Below are positions 36,180 to 49,200 of a stretch of DNA of 64,000 nucleotides, piece by piece (position 1 is the first letter of the stretch; each line of letters starts with the position of its first letter). The stretch is from Hirudo medicinalis (Eukaryota > Annelida > Clitellata > Hirudinida > Hirudinidae): NCBI GenBank assembly GCA_011800805.1, contig MPNW01000040.1, positions 95,029 to 159,028 on the forward strand, read 5' to 3'. The position numbers were made by a program, and so were the translations under genes. Under the pieces are notes generated by a model that had not been told where the DNA came from, did no database searches, and worked only from the letters and a program-made list of their open reading frames with translations.

Positions 36180-37980
36180 CTATTCTCTAACAGACTAACA
36201 ATAAATTGGATCACTTTCCAATATTTTTTTCAGCTGATTTAAGTTTTCATTTAAAGATCAAGAATGTAAACCGTTCTCTTAAAAGGCACATTTCCAACAT
36301 TGATGGATTTCAAAACAAGCTGGCTGTTGAGGATTGGTCTGAAATTGATAAAATTTCACAAACTGGTGACTTGTCTTCAGCATATTCCATCTTTATTCAA
36401 AAATATCTTAACATCTATGACTCAAGCTTTCCAGTTACAGTTCAAAGACATAGGATCGTTGGGCTTGTCAATGAGTGGATGAGATTCTGACCTCCTCAGA
36501 ATTTGTAGAAGAAAGAATCTTTTGTATTGTGCCTTCACAATCCCTACAAAAAGTCTAGACAGAAGTTTACTCACTGTTGCAATCAATTTAAATCATTAAA
36601 GAAAGCAGCTACAAAAAGATTTTACTCAATGAAATTCCAACCATGTCATAACAATTTGAAATCAATATGGAGAGTTATCAAGACATCATAAATGGATCTC
36701 AGTTGGAACATCCATGCAAAGAATTTCTTGGTGGTCATGGGAGATTAATCACTTCTTTTGAAATTGCCCAGGCATGTGCCTTTAATTCTTATTGTTCAAT
36801 AATTGATGAAGTCCAGAAAGCACAGCTTGTGACAACATTGAAGTAATGTGTAGATGCCATGATAAATGCAAAAGACAAAAACTGTGTGGCAAAATTTCAG
36901 ATAATCAAACACTGCAGCCAGAGACAGAAGATTTTTCCATAAATTTCTTGGCTGCAATTTCCAATAAGAGTCAAAGATTAGATGTTGTTATTGGCATGGA
37001 AGAGGTCAATAGATAATTAGCTGATATAACTTCAGAGTTATCTTCTCTTAATTGATATCCCCACATAAAAAAGTTATATGTGGCCCTCAATACTGCTCAA
37101 TACTGGATTACCTGCTACATTAGCAGTGGAGAGATTAGTGGAGAGATTATCACTTGGTGGCAGGATATATTCACCACTATGCTCGAATATGTCGAGCGAA
37201 CATTTTGAAAAGTTGCTATTTCTGCATTTAGCAAAATGGGTATCATTTTTTCAAATACTTTTGTGTTTCAATAAAATTCTTTTGCTTTTATCAAATATTG
37301 TTCAAGTTGTCATTACTTCAAAATGTATAGGAAAAGTATTGCCAGGAAGTATTGGTATTGCCAATACCAATGAATTCTGAAATGAATATTGATTTAAAAC
37401 AAATAAATTTGAAGAGTTTAAACTGCTAAACATTTATCAATTAAACATCTTCCAGATTGGTGTGTAAACGTTCAAATATGTTAATCATTTGTTACACCAC
37501 AATTCAATGGATGTTTTGTGAGAACATCAGACATTCACAAGTATAATCTAAGATTATCTCAGCACTTTAGACCGGACTTCGCTCATACAAGACATTCTCT
37601 ATAAAATGTCCATGGCCCATGTTTTTACTCTATCCTGCCATCAGAATTGTTATCGAATATGCCATTGTCATCATTTAAAACTAAGCTGAAGGAATATATT
37701 TTGACTCAACATTCCTCTGTGGTGTAATATTTTTTGACTGAATGTTTAACAGGGGTCTCTTATGATTTGATTTTCATAGTGACACATAGATTTTGAGTTC
37801 ATTGGTTGATTTAATTGGTTTATTATTATGTTTAGTTGGTTGTTCTAACCTTCAATTGTATTACAGGTCATCTACTAGTGGGACTACATCCCTTTGGATG
37901 GTCATTTTGGATGACTGATTATTCTGAATTATGTATTTTGTGACATTTACATCCAATAAAAGAATACATGCATAAAGAAA
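36180..37980 (+). mobile_element. Decayed LINE with internal deletions
   Basis: The plus strand has DHFPIFFSADLSF, then VEDWSEIDK and YLNIYDSSFPVTV: the end of the AP-endonuclease domain and the linker before reverse transcriptase in jockey/CR1-type LINEs. NLKSIWRVIKTS follows near 36.66 kb. Most of the reverse transcriptase is missing or scrambled. The C-terminal tail appears near 37.62-37.73 kb as ILPSELLSNMPLSSFKTKLK with a stop, then a 3' UTR to an AATAAAAG near 37.96 kb. Several stops and frameshifts make it inactive. Confidence 0.7.
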
Positions 37981-37982
37981 AA

Positions 37983-38989
37983 TTATTCAGCCACAGACAC
38001 CAACTCACCACTATTAAGGGAACCAAAAATCTCCATGATTTTAGCCTCATCTTTATTGCTATTCCATTTGAAAGAAAGAATAAATTCTTCTAAGATACCA
38101 GTAATTGGCAAAGTGCCAAATGAGGTATCAGTTGTGTAACCAGCTGAATTTTCAGATTTTATTTTTTCTCCAAAATTAGTTTCAAATTATTCAATTGTAG
38201 TTTAGAGGCCACTGCTTTCTTGACATAAGAGTAGGCTTTTTTGTCAACTTCTTTGCAAATCTTATTTGCTTGAGAATCAATAACATTTTTCAACAATTTT
38301 GACCTTTCATCTATTAACATTTTCACCTCATTTGCTACATTTTCGCATTTTAGTAGTTTCAGTGCAATTTTATGAAGCTCTGCTTCAATTTCTGAAAACT
38401 TGCAATTCATAATTGCAACTTCCTTATCCATCTGTACTTTTTTCCATTTCATGAAGTCAGTCATCAGCTGCATTTTGTGCTTTTTATGCTGTGATGCATA
38501 AACTCTCAAACTAATAACTTCTTTGCAGTCATCACAGTAAACATTCACGTTCTCATCTTCAACCAATTCATTTACCTCACCTTTGTTTTCATCCTTCAAC
38601 AACACCTTTTCAACCAAATGAAACCTTGTCGAAGGAATTTTTGAATGTGCCAATGAACATTTTACACAGTAATAATGATTACAATCTTCACAGAAAGTCG
38701 TAACTTTCTTTTGCATACAGATGACACATTCCTTTGCTTTACTTGTCTTGGTCACATCTGTAATTTCAGTTTGTCTTTTGTCCTCTTGCTCCTTCTGAAT
38801 CCAAGATTCAAATTCATTACTTGGAGCTTTAAAGGATGCAAAACAACTTGGGCATTCATAAGAACCCTCTTTGTTAACTTTGATACTTTCTTTAATGCAT
38901 TTTATACAGCATAAATGGCCACAGGGCAGCTTGCAGTTCCTGCAGACATTTTCCAGGCAAACATCACAGGCGGACTGCTTTTCATCCAT
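37983..38989 (-). CDS. TRIM-like RING/B-box/coiled-coil protein, apparent frameshift near the end
   Basis: A single-exon frame of 276 codons (38159-38989, minus). Residues about 8-55 form a RING-like finger (CDVCLENVCRNCKLPCGHLCC with later CPSC). About 88-130 form a B-box-like set (CVICMQKK, CEDCNHYYCVKCS, then H). About 150-170 form a second zinc site (VYCDDCKEVI with H-x-x-H). A coiled coil follows to the end. TRIM proteins of this build are usually E3 ubiquitin ligases. The frame stops at 38159 after LEKK, within a run of six A (38162-38167). Adding one base would run on for about 60 codons through SAGYTTDTSFGTLP to a stop at 37983. No C-terminal substrate domain is recognised. Function as a ligase is inference from the RING. 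Confidence 0.72.
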
Positions 38990-40156
38990 CTTGTGAACTT
39001 ATGGAAAAGGTGCAAAGCTGTAATTTGAAAAACTGAAATAAGTAATCGCGGCTGCATCACCAACAAAATACATTTAAGATAACACTAAACTTTTTATCTA
39101 AAGTCGTAAGTCTAGCAAGTGCTCATGCTTGTCTTAAAACTAATGAATGAAATTAATATATTTCTGACAATTAGTGAAACTGGTGCGTTTCGGCCTAAAT
39201 AATTTTTGGATATGTCAACGCCCTCAATAACCTAGCAATTTTGCAATTGTTTTAAACTAAAAAAATGTGTTTGCATTGTACCAGAGTAATGCATGTCGAT
39301 TACATAAGTGATTACATCTAAGCATTTCTTTTCTACGGTTCAATAAATAAAGCTTTCAATTTCGATCTTACCTGTTTTCGACAATTTAAGCCAACTTAAA
39401 AATTATAAGCCTTCTGCGAAACTTTCCATGCTTTCGTTTTCGAGAGTGCCACGATTTTATCAAACATTGTGTTATAAAACTATTCTTACTTAATATATGA
39501 CAGTGTAATGATCAAATATTGCATCAAACAAAGCTAATTATTTAAGTGATAATCTATCAAAATTAAAGTTTAATTAAAAATTTGAGGTGATGCTTTTTTT
39601 TATTGAGCCGAACAAAACCACAAAACAAAGATTTAAGTTTAAAATCGGAAAAGTGTTAGTCCATGGACAACTAAACCCATTTTATATTTTACATTAAGTT
39701 TTGCATCTACCGTGTTTCCCCGAAAAGCCCGGGTCCTACATCAATTTTTGTTCCAAAATACTTGGGGAGCTTATTTTCGGGAGACGTCTTATACTTTTGT
39801 GTGCAGCAACCTACAGGCAGATTCGTTCGATTGTCTGTTTATTTTATTAAAGCCCCCCCTGCAAATTTGCACATTTATTCGAACATGCGGTCCATATTTA
39901 AACTAAGTCTGTTCCATCTCGTGTCACGTCATGATTGGTCAGCGCATCAGCAAATCCCGCCATGCCACGAAGTGCCAGAAATCTCGGTTATATCTCCCAA
40001 CGCTCCAGGAGGTATCTTGTTCCTTTGGGGTCCATAATCAATTTGGCTGGACCAATGTGTTGGACTGTAGCGCCAAGCGGCAGATGACGATGGCAAAGAG
40101 AGTAACAAGGCAACAAAGTTTGTTTACCACGGCAACAATGTTCTGACTGACAACAT
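38990..40156. other. TRIM-like gene upstream spacer with a MITE-like sequence
   Basis: AT-rich. At 39712-39790 the sequence tttccccgaaaagcccgg is followed by ggggagcttattttcggg, an imperfect inverted pair of the kind seen in a widespread MITE-like repeat. Overlapping plus-strand frames here (39712-40146) follow from the repeat and are not genes. Confidence 0.35.
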
Positions 40157-41617
40157 CAGTGGCGGATTTAGGGGGGAGATTTTTAAAGTTTAAGAAAAAA
40201 TCTACTTTATTTCAATAATTTACGACTTTGGATGAAAATATTAATATTTTGTAACGGTGACACTGTCTTAATAAACAGATTCAGACCGGCAATACTACCC
40301 CAGCCTTCAACCCCAACAATCCACGAATAAGCTTTAGTCACAGTTCATTAGTGGATTCAGTGGCGGATGAACTTCGTCCTACTTGTGGCCAAAGCTTGCA
40401 CGTAACACACACACCTAGCTCATGAGCAGGACGCTGAACTTCGCCCTTAACGTGCAAGATGAGGTTACTTGCTACACCCAGCACATGACCACGATTCCCT
40501 TGTGTCAGGAGCTACCACCATCCTTTCTGAGTGCCTATATAAGGCACCAAGGCGACTTTACTGCTATTCGCTTTTCTACTCCCTCTCGATTAACTTCACA
40601 AAAATCGTTATCATTAAATATGTCAAATAAAAACCAAAGAAGCGAAAATATCTTAAATTTCTTTCCGCTGGCAAAGAAGCAAAAGACCGAGGTCACAGAT
40701 CTGGATACACAGATTAATAATAATATTACTGTACTGTATTTACTTACGGTATCATATTATTTATTTATTTATTATAAATACTGTTTGGTAGACTTAGTCA
40801 TAAGTCATACTTGCCTTAAAAAGTAAATGTAATTTCAACCTTGCAATTACAGAATCTGATATTTTGAATACTGATGTTGACAATAATGATGCTTCTGCAG
40901 TAGATCTTGTACCCACGATCCAGTTGTTTATTATCTCAATCCGTTTTCATACAATTTCTTGATAATATGATCCAGGGACTTGATCGCTTTAGTCCAAAAA
41001 ACAGTGACATTGCATGGGCCTCTAAGTTGGTGCCATCTGATATGTTGAAAAATCCTGAAGCATTGTCCAGTGATCGACTGAGGAGGATTGCAGGCGCTTT
41101 TTCAGACTTTCCATCGACACGTGGCTTACAGAGAATGAGCGATGGTGGACAAAATGGCATGAAGATAAAAGATGTTGGGCGAACAATATCAAATTTTGTA
41201 GATTCTCTAAATTGAGAAGACAATCGGCTATCAGACCATCCACGACAGCTAGCAATGAAAGAAGTTTTTCGAATCTCTTAAATAATCTACGATTTACGAC
41301 GACAGCTGACAGACTAAGTGGGCTATCTATTATGAACGTGAATCAAGATATTGAAATACCAGCAGAGACAATAATTAACAATTTTGGTAGATTAGGTCCA
41401 TATCGTCTTGCCTTTTTATAAAACTTTTACTTTGAATAAATTTGAATTTTTAAATTAATTTTTTAAAGGTTCAAAAGTACAATAATAAGCAAAATGGCTA
41501 TAAAATATCCGCCGGCTTATATTTGCATCAGCAAGCGATTTAGGGGGACCGTAAGGGGTCTAGGTTCAAGTGTGCGGCCCCTTCCCCCCCCGCCAAAGTG
41601 TTCTAGATCCTTCCCTG
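40157..41617 (+). mobile_element. hAT element (ZMYM/TTF type), internally deleted, with perfect 8-bp target duplication
   Basis: GACAACAT flanks both ends (40149-40156 and 41618-41625). The left end CAGTGGCGGATTTAGGGG and the inverted right end CAGGGAAGGATCTAG are imperfect terminal repeats typical of hAT elements. Inside, a plus-strand frame at 40621 reads MSNKNQRSENILNFFPLAKK, like the N-terminus of TTF-zinc-finger hAT transposases. After an intron-like stretch ending ttacag at 40852 it resumes ESDILNTDVDNNDASAVDL. After a deletion junction near 40918, frames at 40907-41420 give IRPSTTASNERSFSNLLNNL, the hAT C-terminal dimerisation region. The catalytic middle is missing and frames are shifted, so it cannot make a transposase itself. 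Confidence 0.88.
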
Positions 41618-43260
41618 GACAACATGACTGCTGGATAGCGGCGTAACGATGAAAGAGCAGGAGAAACGAGAAGAGAAGAATGCCCTAACGCAGCATCTTA
41701 AATAGCCAGTCAGGACAAAGGAGAATTCATTGCTGATAGGGTTAAGGTCAGCAATTGATTACGCTGGACGTTCTTTTGACTGGTTTGTGATGCAGATGGT
41801 CTTGTTATCTCCCTCAACACGAATCTGCACGTCTGCTCCAGTAGTGGGAATAATGGTAGGTCAAACACGAGGAGTAGAGCAGAGGCATCTCCAGAATCTG
41901 AGCGATGACATGTTTGGTTGGAGTGTTTTCCAGACATGTCCTTCAACCAAAACATCGTACGTTACTTTACCCCGTCTCCTTATTATTTTCCCTTTGCACC
42001 ATGATAGAAATCCTTTTGCAATTTTCGTTATTTTTTTTTTACTTAAATGTGCAAAAAATAGTTTTCTGTACATTCAATTGGATTAAGGCTGTAACTAATT
42101 CATATTCTAAAAGGTAATTTTTTGTAAAAAAAATTCAAATATATAATCAATCTTTGTATGAACCTGTCTCGCCCTTTTAGTGATTAGAATGAGGATTCAG
42201 GAAATCTTAAATCACGAGAACGTTATAGCTAATGTTTTACATACAATATATTTGAATTTTTTTTTTAAATTTAAATTTCCCCTAGTTCTATCTTTAGCGT
42301 CAGTCATCTTTAGCGGGTGAATTTTAAACAGTTTTTAAAAGCATTTTTGCTATTTTCACCTAAATGTTTGAAATTAATTGTAAATGCATTCTCAAATTGC
42401 CCACTTTAAATATTATATATTTTAAAAGGTAAAGTTTAGTAGAATTTAAATATGTAATCGTTATTTTGTAGAATCGCTGGGCAAGATATTAAATTGTGGT
42501 TTTTATGTTAAAAATCGCAATAAATATTTAACTATAATTTAAATATTATCAAATATTTTTGTGCGTCTTTTGAGATATTAGTAGCATTTTTATCTGTAAC
42601 GAGTGATTCTTTTTCTAATATGTTTTTTTGAATTGTTTAAAAATGGCAGTTTTCACTCACAATTACAACTATCAAATAACGCTATTTTTTTTAAACAAAT
42701 CAAGTAAGATGTTACATGCATTTGCACCCTTAACGGTTGCTTTACGATCTGTTTTTTTTAATCTTTCGACTTGTTCTGCGAATGTAATTTACGTCGGGGT
42801 CTTGAGGAAAAAGTCTGTTAACGGAACGAGACTATTTGAAGCATTTCCTATTACCGCCAGACAAACAATGAGCGACCATCACAAAGTCCTCCTACTAGAC
42901 TCACCTCTCCCTTGCAGCATCGACTCGGGCCCCCTAGCGAGGACATCGTCCCAAATACCCGCATATTTTTCGAATCGCAATCATTTGGACCACGTCACTC
43001 TGATTTGGTGTTTAGCACTTTTTGCTGATGTAACTATCAAGTCAAATTACAAGACACAAAACCATCACTCAATAAACATGAACTAGGCTCAAGATTTTGC
43101 TTGATTCTTCAACGAATAGTTGATAATGACATATTCCTATGATTACATAGCAACAATAATCAGTATAATCAATGTAATAACAAAATAGGGAAAACTTGCT
43201 ATCAAAAATGATTTTTATCATCACTGAAGTCATGTCTGTGATAGGAAATTATGGTGAATG
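41618..43260. other. Spacer downstream of the beta-adaptin gene
   Basis: AT-rich to 42.6 kb, then a GC-richer patch 42.75-43.02 kb containing a 152-codon plus-strand frame (42628-43086). That frame has no recognised motif and is probably not a gene. On the minus strand the patch contains a donor-like gagaggtgagtc, so a non-coding exon is possible but unsupported. Confidence 0.3.
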
Positions 43261-46200
43261 TTACTGGAGGATGGAGAGATATGCTTGGAACACAGCATTG
43301 TATAAATCAGTGACCTTGGACTTCAGAGAAAGCTGGTAAAAACAAGAAAATCATAATATAGTAACACATCTAAAATAAAAGACATAGCTTTGATGGAAAT
43401 TTTAACTGCTCCATCCCAACAAAATCTTCTGCTTGATCTCTCATTCTAATCCTAAGCAACCTCATGAGTACAGCTTTCACTAGAAACTCTACTCAGTTAA
43501 TCAAATGGTGCAAATGGTCATCATTCTAGTAAAAATATTATCACCTGGTGATTGTTGGAGTATGGCTGCATTCTAAGTTCAGCCAACATCCTAGAAGAAT
43601 TTGTTAACTTGATGGATTGGTACAACATTTCAATACCCTCAACATTCCTGCGGGCCACTGTGAAGATGTTATTGTCTCGAAGTTTCTCAGAGATAGCCTC
43701 TGAAGATAAATTAATACAATTGACAATGTTATAATTACACTAGCACCAAACATCTATTTACCAAATGATGAATATTATTGATAATATGATTATGATTATT
43801 ATTCAAAATTATAGTCATCATCAATGCATAGGGTATTGACCAGGTGCAAGAGCAACATCCAACTGGTAATGAGCTTCCTCCTGCACCGGCAACTCCTTCC
43901 AAGCACTGAGAAACATCTTCTTGTCCATCAGTCCATCCTCACTGAAAATGATGTAGAGAGGATAAACACAGCTAAAATAAAAGACATCCACATTGTTCTT
44001 TATGGCAACCTGCAAACAACAATTCATTCAATTCATGGAGAAACAAGTAAAACACCATCTCAACTAAATACATCACCATGAGAAAAATTTTTTTTTAGCC
44101 TTTAGGGAATTTTGAACAGATTCAAATAAAACTCTAGTCTAGCCAAGAAAAATCCTAGCAAATTCACAATAAAATTCAACAATTTATTTGAGAAATGGTT
44201 GGCTACTGAATTACATTACCAAAGTAATTTAAGAGAGGGCTCAGGATGATCATGCATATTCAACAAAAGCTATACAGCTACAATTTGATTGAATCAGTTT
44301 TGTAAATCACCTGTAGATTATTGATTGGATTCATGGATTGCACTGGTCCATTGGTAACCAAAGGGAGAGATACTTTGGTTGACTGTGATGGAGCAAGGGG
44401 AGTTACCAGATTGATTTGCTGAGATGGCACAAGTCCAAAACTAGCAACAAAGCAAAACTTTAAAAACATTGAAAAGTTGGTAATTCTAATGGAACTGTTG
44501 ATATTCTAACACTATAAAGACCATCAATAATTCAGAAATTTAATGACAAACAACTTGATTCTTTATTAACAATTAAAATTGATAAATCCAGGATAACCCT
44601 TCTTTAACCACAACATTGCAATTGACAAAGATTACATTCTCTCCTATAAACTGAATGAAAAATTCAAGTGGTGTCATGCCCTAGACATGTGGCTCACACT
44701 TAACTATTATCAGGTACTATAACAACGATCCCTTGCATAATCAATTTATAGCTTTACTAAAAGCAATATTTAACAAAGGTATCATCAACATAAATTATAT
44801 TAATCTTGTAAAATGGCTTAAAAATAGTTTTGTCATAAACTGACCAACATTAAAATTTGTTTTAAAAATGCATTTAAATTAATGAAATACAACAAGTAAT
44901 TTTACGAATTATGGGCAAAAGTGATGTCAATCAGTTAGTTGAAGGATAAATGTTTATTTGTAGGAGGAGTCTAATTTGCTTTTAATTTGTTTCTTTATTT
45001 TCTAATGAGATGCAAGGTCACCTTATATAAATTGCTAAAATCACCATATCTAAGATAACAATGCAAGTATGGGAGCAATCCAAAGAAAATGAAGTCCTAA
45101 CTGAGAGTCAAATGAGACAATTTTAATGCTAAACAGAATAATAGAAACAATAATTGTTATGTAGTTGTAATAAGAAAAAAACAAACCTATTTTTATTCAA
45201 CTGAATAGCAAATCCAAATAACGATTGAGAGGAGGTATTGGTTAAGGTCATTTCTATGGTGATCTGTCCACTTCTTCTGGCAAAGGTTCCACATATTTCA
45301 AGTCCTTTACCTTTAGCTGAATGCAACCAAAGCTGAAATGAATAAAGTTCACAAAATGCAATTCATTGTGAGTGTTCACAAGGCAATTAATGGTCATCAC
45401 AATACCATTGCAATTATCTGCTTTTTAATATGAACAAATGTATTCCAAAAGCATTAGGGCATGAGAATATTGGAGATGGAACTCACACTTGGAGGAGGAA
45501 CAAAGTTCTTTGGAGAACCAAGAGAGAGTAAATCCAATCCAGCAGCAATATCATTAGTAGCTGATCCAACTGCTTGTATATGTTGGCCCATCTAAACATA
45601 TTGGATATTGCAAGGCAGGACAAGAAATGAACATTTAAATAAAATCCTATAATATAACAGATAGTGCAATAAACTTAATCTTTTTTGAAAACTTTGAAAT
45701 TTCATAGAAATACTAATAATAAATTTGTATCAGTCAAATTATGAAAGGGGCATTGTTGACTAGAGACCGACCAAATTTCAACTTCGGTTTCAGTGCCGAA
45801 AGTTGCCATATGATAATTTTCAGCATAGTTTCAGCCAAAAATCAAAAAATGTTTCGTTTTTATAATTAAGTTTATATTGTTATGTTTAGAATTTAGAAAG
45901 ACAATATAATAATTATAGCAAGGGTCGGCAAACTCCGGCCTAGAGAGTGTTCCAGTCCGGCTTAACGGCCCCTAGTTATTTATTATTGCATCCTGCCTAA
46001 TTGTACTGTCGTGGAATAGAGCGATTTTTGACTCCACAGCATTGATTAGCACACTTTAATATGCTGCGGGTTGGGAATATCGGCTCATCGAGCTTCAAAA
46101 GGAACATCATAGAATAGCGGAGTATGTTGAGTATCATTGTCCAATAAAAGGCCAGACTTCTGCATGACAAATATTTGATCGTAAGAGTATAAATGCCCTC

Positions 46201-49200
46201 ACTGCTTCTTTGCTTCTCACACTCTAGGTTACTATGCCATAATGTGGAGAAACTTTTGTTTCTGAACTACAACATTCATAATAAAGTATTGTTGATAATG
46301 TTGAATTTTTTAATGCATCATTGTTTCACAACATAGTTTTTAAATCTTGTGTTGGGTTATCTTTTGGTTTCGGCCAAAAGTCTCATTAAATTTTCAGTTT
46401 CTGCTTTGGTTTCAGCCGAAAACCATTCTCTACTTTCGGTTTTGGCAGAAACTAAAAAAATATCACGTTCGGCTGGTCTCTATCGTTGATATTATCAAAC
46501 CAAAAAACCATAAAAATACATCATCACAACTAACATCAGCAAGGAAATCCAAAATATTGTCTGCATTGTTTTGAGTGATGGCAGTCGTCGGATAGTTTGA
46601 AGGTTGTCCACCAATGTCGAGAAGGTCACCTATGAGATTATCAGCTGTGACAGTGCTCACTGGGGTGAAATTGCTTTGGATTTCCTGAATAGGGGAGTCT
46701 TCTTGTGAACTGAGTCTGCTGCTGAACAATCAGATAATAACATCAGTATGCCTTACCATTGTGCCACAATATTACTGAAGATGAATTGCAACTTCTTAAT
46801 TGAAGTAGATTTTTTTATAAGCTTAGTGCTAGGGAGAGTTACTAATTAACTAATAAATATTTAAATCACAATAGTAACAAGCAATTCACACCTGGAAGCG
46901 ACAGGTTTGCGCACATAGGACGAAACTCCATTGCGACCCTCAACAAATGAAGGAGGGAGTTTGTGGTAAACAGAAGCAAGACTAGATATTTGGCAGATGA
47001 GTTCATCCAACAAGGTAGTCTCCATGAGATCTGTTTCTTCAGAGATAAGGGGCTTCTCTGCCAACACTACTTCTTTTGCAGCTGTTGGGTCAGCAGAGAG
47101 GAGTCTCCAGTAGATGTAGCCACGATCTCTTAGATCTGGATTATCACTGTCCTGGAAAATTATTAAAGTTAATTTATAATTCTATAAATGATTGCTCAAG
47201 AGAATGAGTTAAGACAATTAAAAAGAACTTAAATGTAGATAATTAACTAAAGACAAAAATATGAAATCAGATCAAGTTAAAAGTTTAAAGCAGCTTAAAG
47301 TTCTTTCCCATAATTATCACTTCAAGCATTTTATGCTCAACATCAATTTCAGACCTATATTCCAAATTATATTGTATTTTAATGTTTCAACATGTTTCCA
47401 AGAATGTACATAAATAGTTCATTTAAATTCTTAATGGAAAACCTGGGTGGCTAGAGTAAGAATCTGTTGAACAAGTTCTTGAGTGTTTGAAGGTTTCTTA
47501 AGGAACAATTTTACAATGGCAGTCAAAAGTTGGAGTTGCACATGAGTGTTTTCATCATGAAAGCCATCCATGAAATTCTCAAGAAGTTCATCTGCATTGT
47601 CAATTCTCTCTGCATACTCTCCTATGATCCATATCATTGAAGCTCTGTAGCCAGGCAAAATAATAAAAAGATTTAATTTAATTATATTACTTGTGATTAC
47701 AATACTTATTTAATTTACAAAGACAAGCATATCAGACCTGTTCGGTTATTTTATTGAAATAATGAGCTACTAAGAGTATTCTAACTCTCATCATTGTTTA
47801 ATTAAAAAAAAGATCAAAATCGAAAAAGATTGAAATTCCATATTAACGATAAAGAACATTTATTGATACCTTGCTTCGGGTTCATCTAGGGTATCAAGAT
47901 TTTCACACAATACAGATATGATGCTCTCATATTTGTTTGGATACTTCCTGAATATGTCCTGATATATTTAATATTCATAATCATTAAGCAATAAATCTGA
48001 GAACTTTTGAAACTAAAATAATGATAAATAAATAATAATAATGATACCAGCACTGTAATATAAATGCTCTAGTGTTCTGGAAGGCATGGTCATTACAAAC
48101 TTCTACAAAATACGAACTAAAATTGTAGGATAATGATATGTGGCTCCAAATATATATATATATATATATATAAGTATATATCAAAATAAGGATAGAAGTG
48201 CAACCAGCATGTAATTGTGAAATGTTATCCAAAATCTGTAAAGATATTGATCATTATATTGATGTTTGCTAGTACCTTGATCACAATGATGGCTTCTTGG
48301 ACAACATAGTTGACCTTAGTCTGGATGAGTTCGAGCAAGGTTGTAACACACTTCTCTGCTGCCTGCTCCACCTTTATGGCACAACGTCCAATAGCACGAA
48401 CCGACTTCCTCACAAAATCCACATCAACCTCAGTTGCATATCTAAATAAATTTATTTCAGATTTCCTATATTCATTGGAAAGAGACAAATCCCACATGAT
48501 GATAAGACCATTAATACTGGCAACAAGGTTTGAACCCAATCAAATAAGGGAATAGATGAAATGCACATAATTCTAATAAAAAAAATCATCAATTTATCAC
48601 AAATTCAGCTTTGCAAATTTTTTAAATAATGTCTAGACAATAGTAATAATAATAAATATAATAAGTTAATTTATGTGGTGACATATGTAGCATCAGAGGC
48701 ACCTAAAGGCAAGCTTATGCAATAAAAAAATGTATGGAAAAGAAACAAAAATTGCCCAGTAAAAGAAAGTTGTAGTCCTCTTAAAAACCTTTGGACATGA
48801 AAGAAATGTTTTGCAACTAATACCAAACATGTATCAAAGCAAAATCTATAATTACAAAATGAGAGTCACTATATCTCAAATTTAGTCATTGAAGTATATT
48901 TATTAAACCTACTTACTCCTTTAGCTCAGCAAGAACTTGTGCAATGTTGGAGTGATTGGTCAGTCTGATCATGATGTCCAATTTCTCGAGCTTGACATAG
49001 ATGGGGTCATTGTACTTGACAAAGAACACTTTCATCTCATTTTTCAATATTTCGGGTCTGAAAGAAAGTGAAATGAGCAACTAAAATGTTATTGAAATCA
49101 AGTTTTGTGAAAATATGTTAGTATGCTATCAATACTTTAATTTTACCAGTGTTATTATTATGGATTCAATAATGGAGAAAGTCTATCTATTAGACTGCTC

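Noticed and set aside
42628..43086. 152-codon plus-strand open frame.
   Set aside because: No recognised motif, no splice or promoter context, and the amino acid pattern does not look like a conserved domain.
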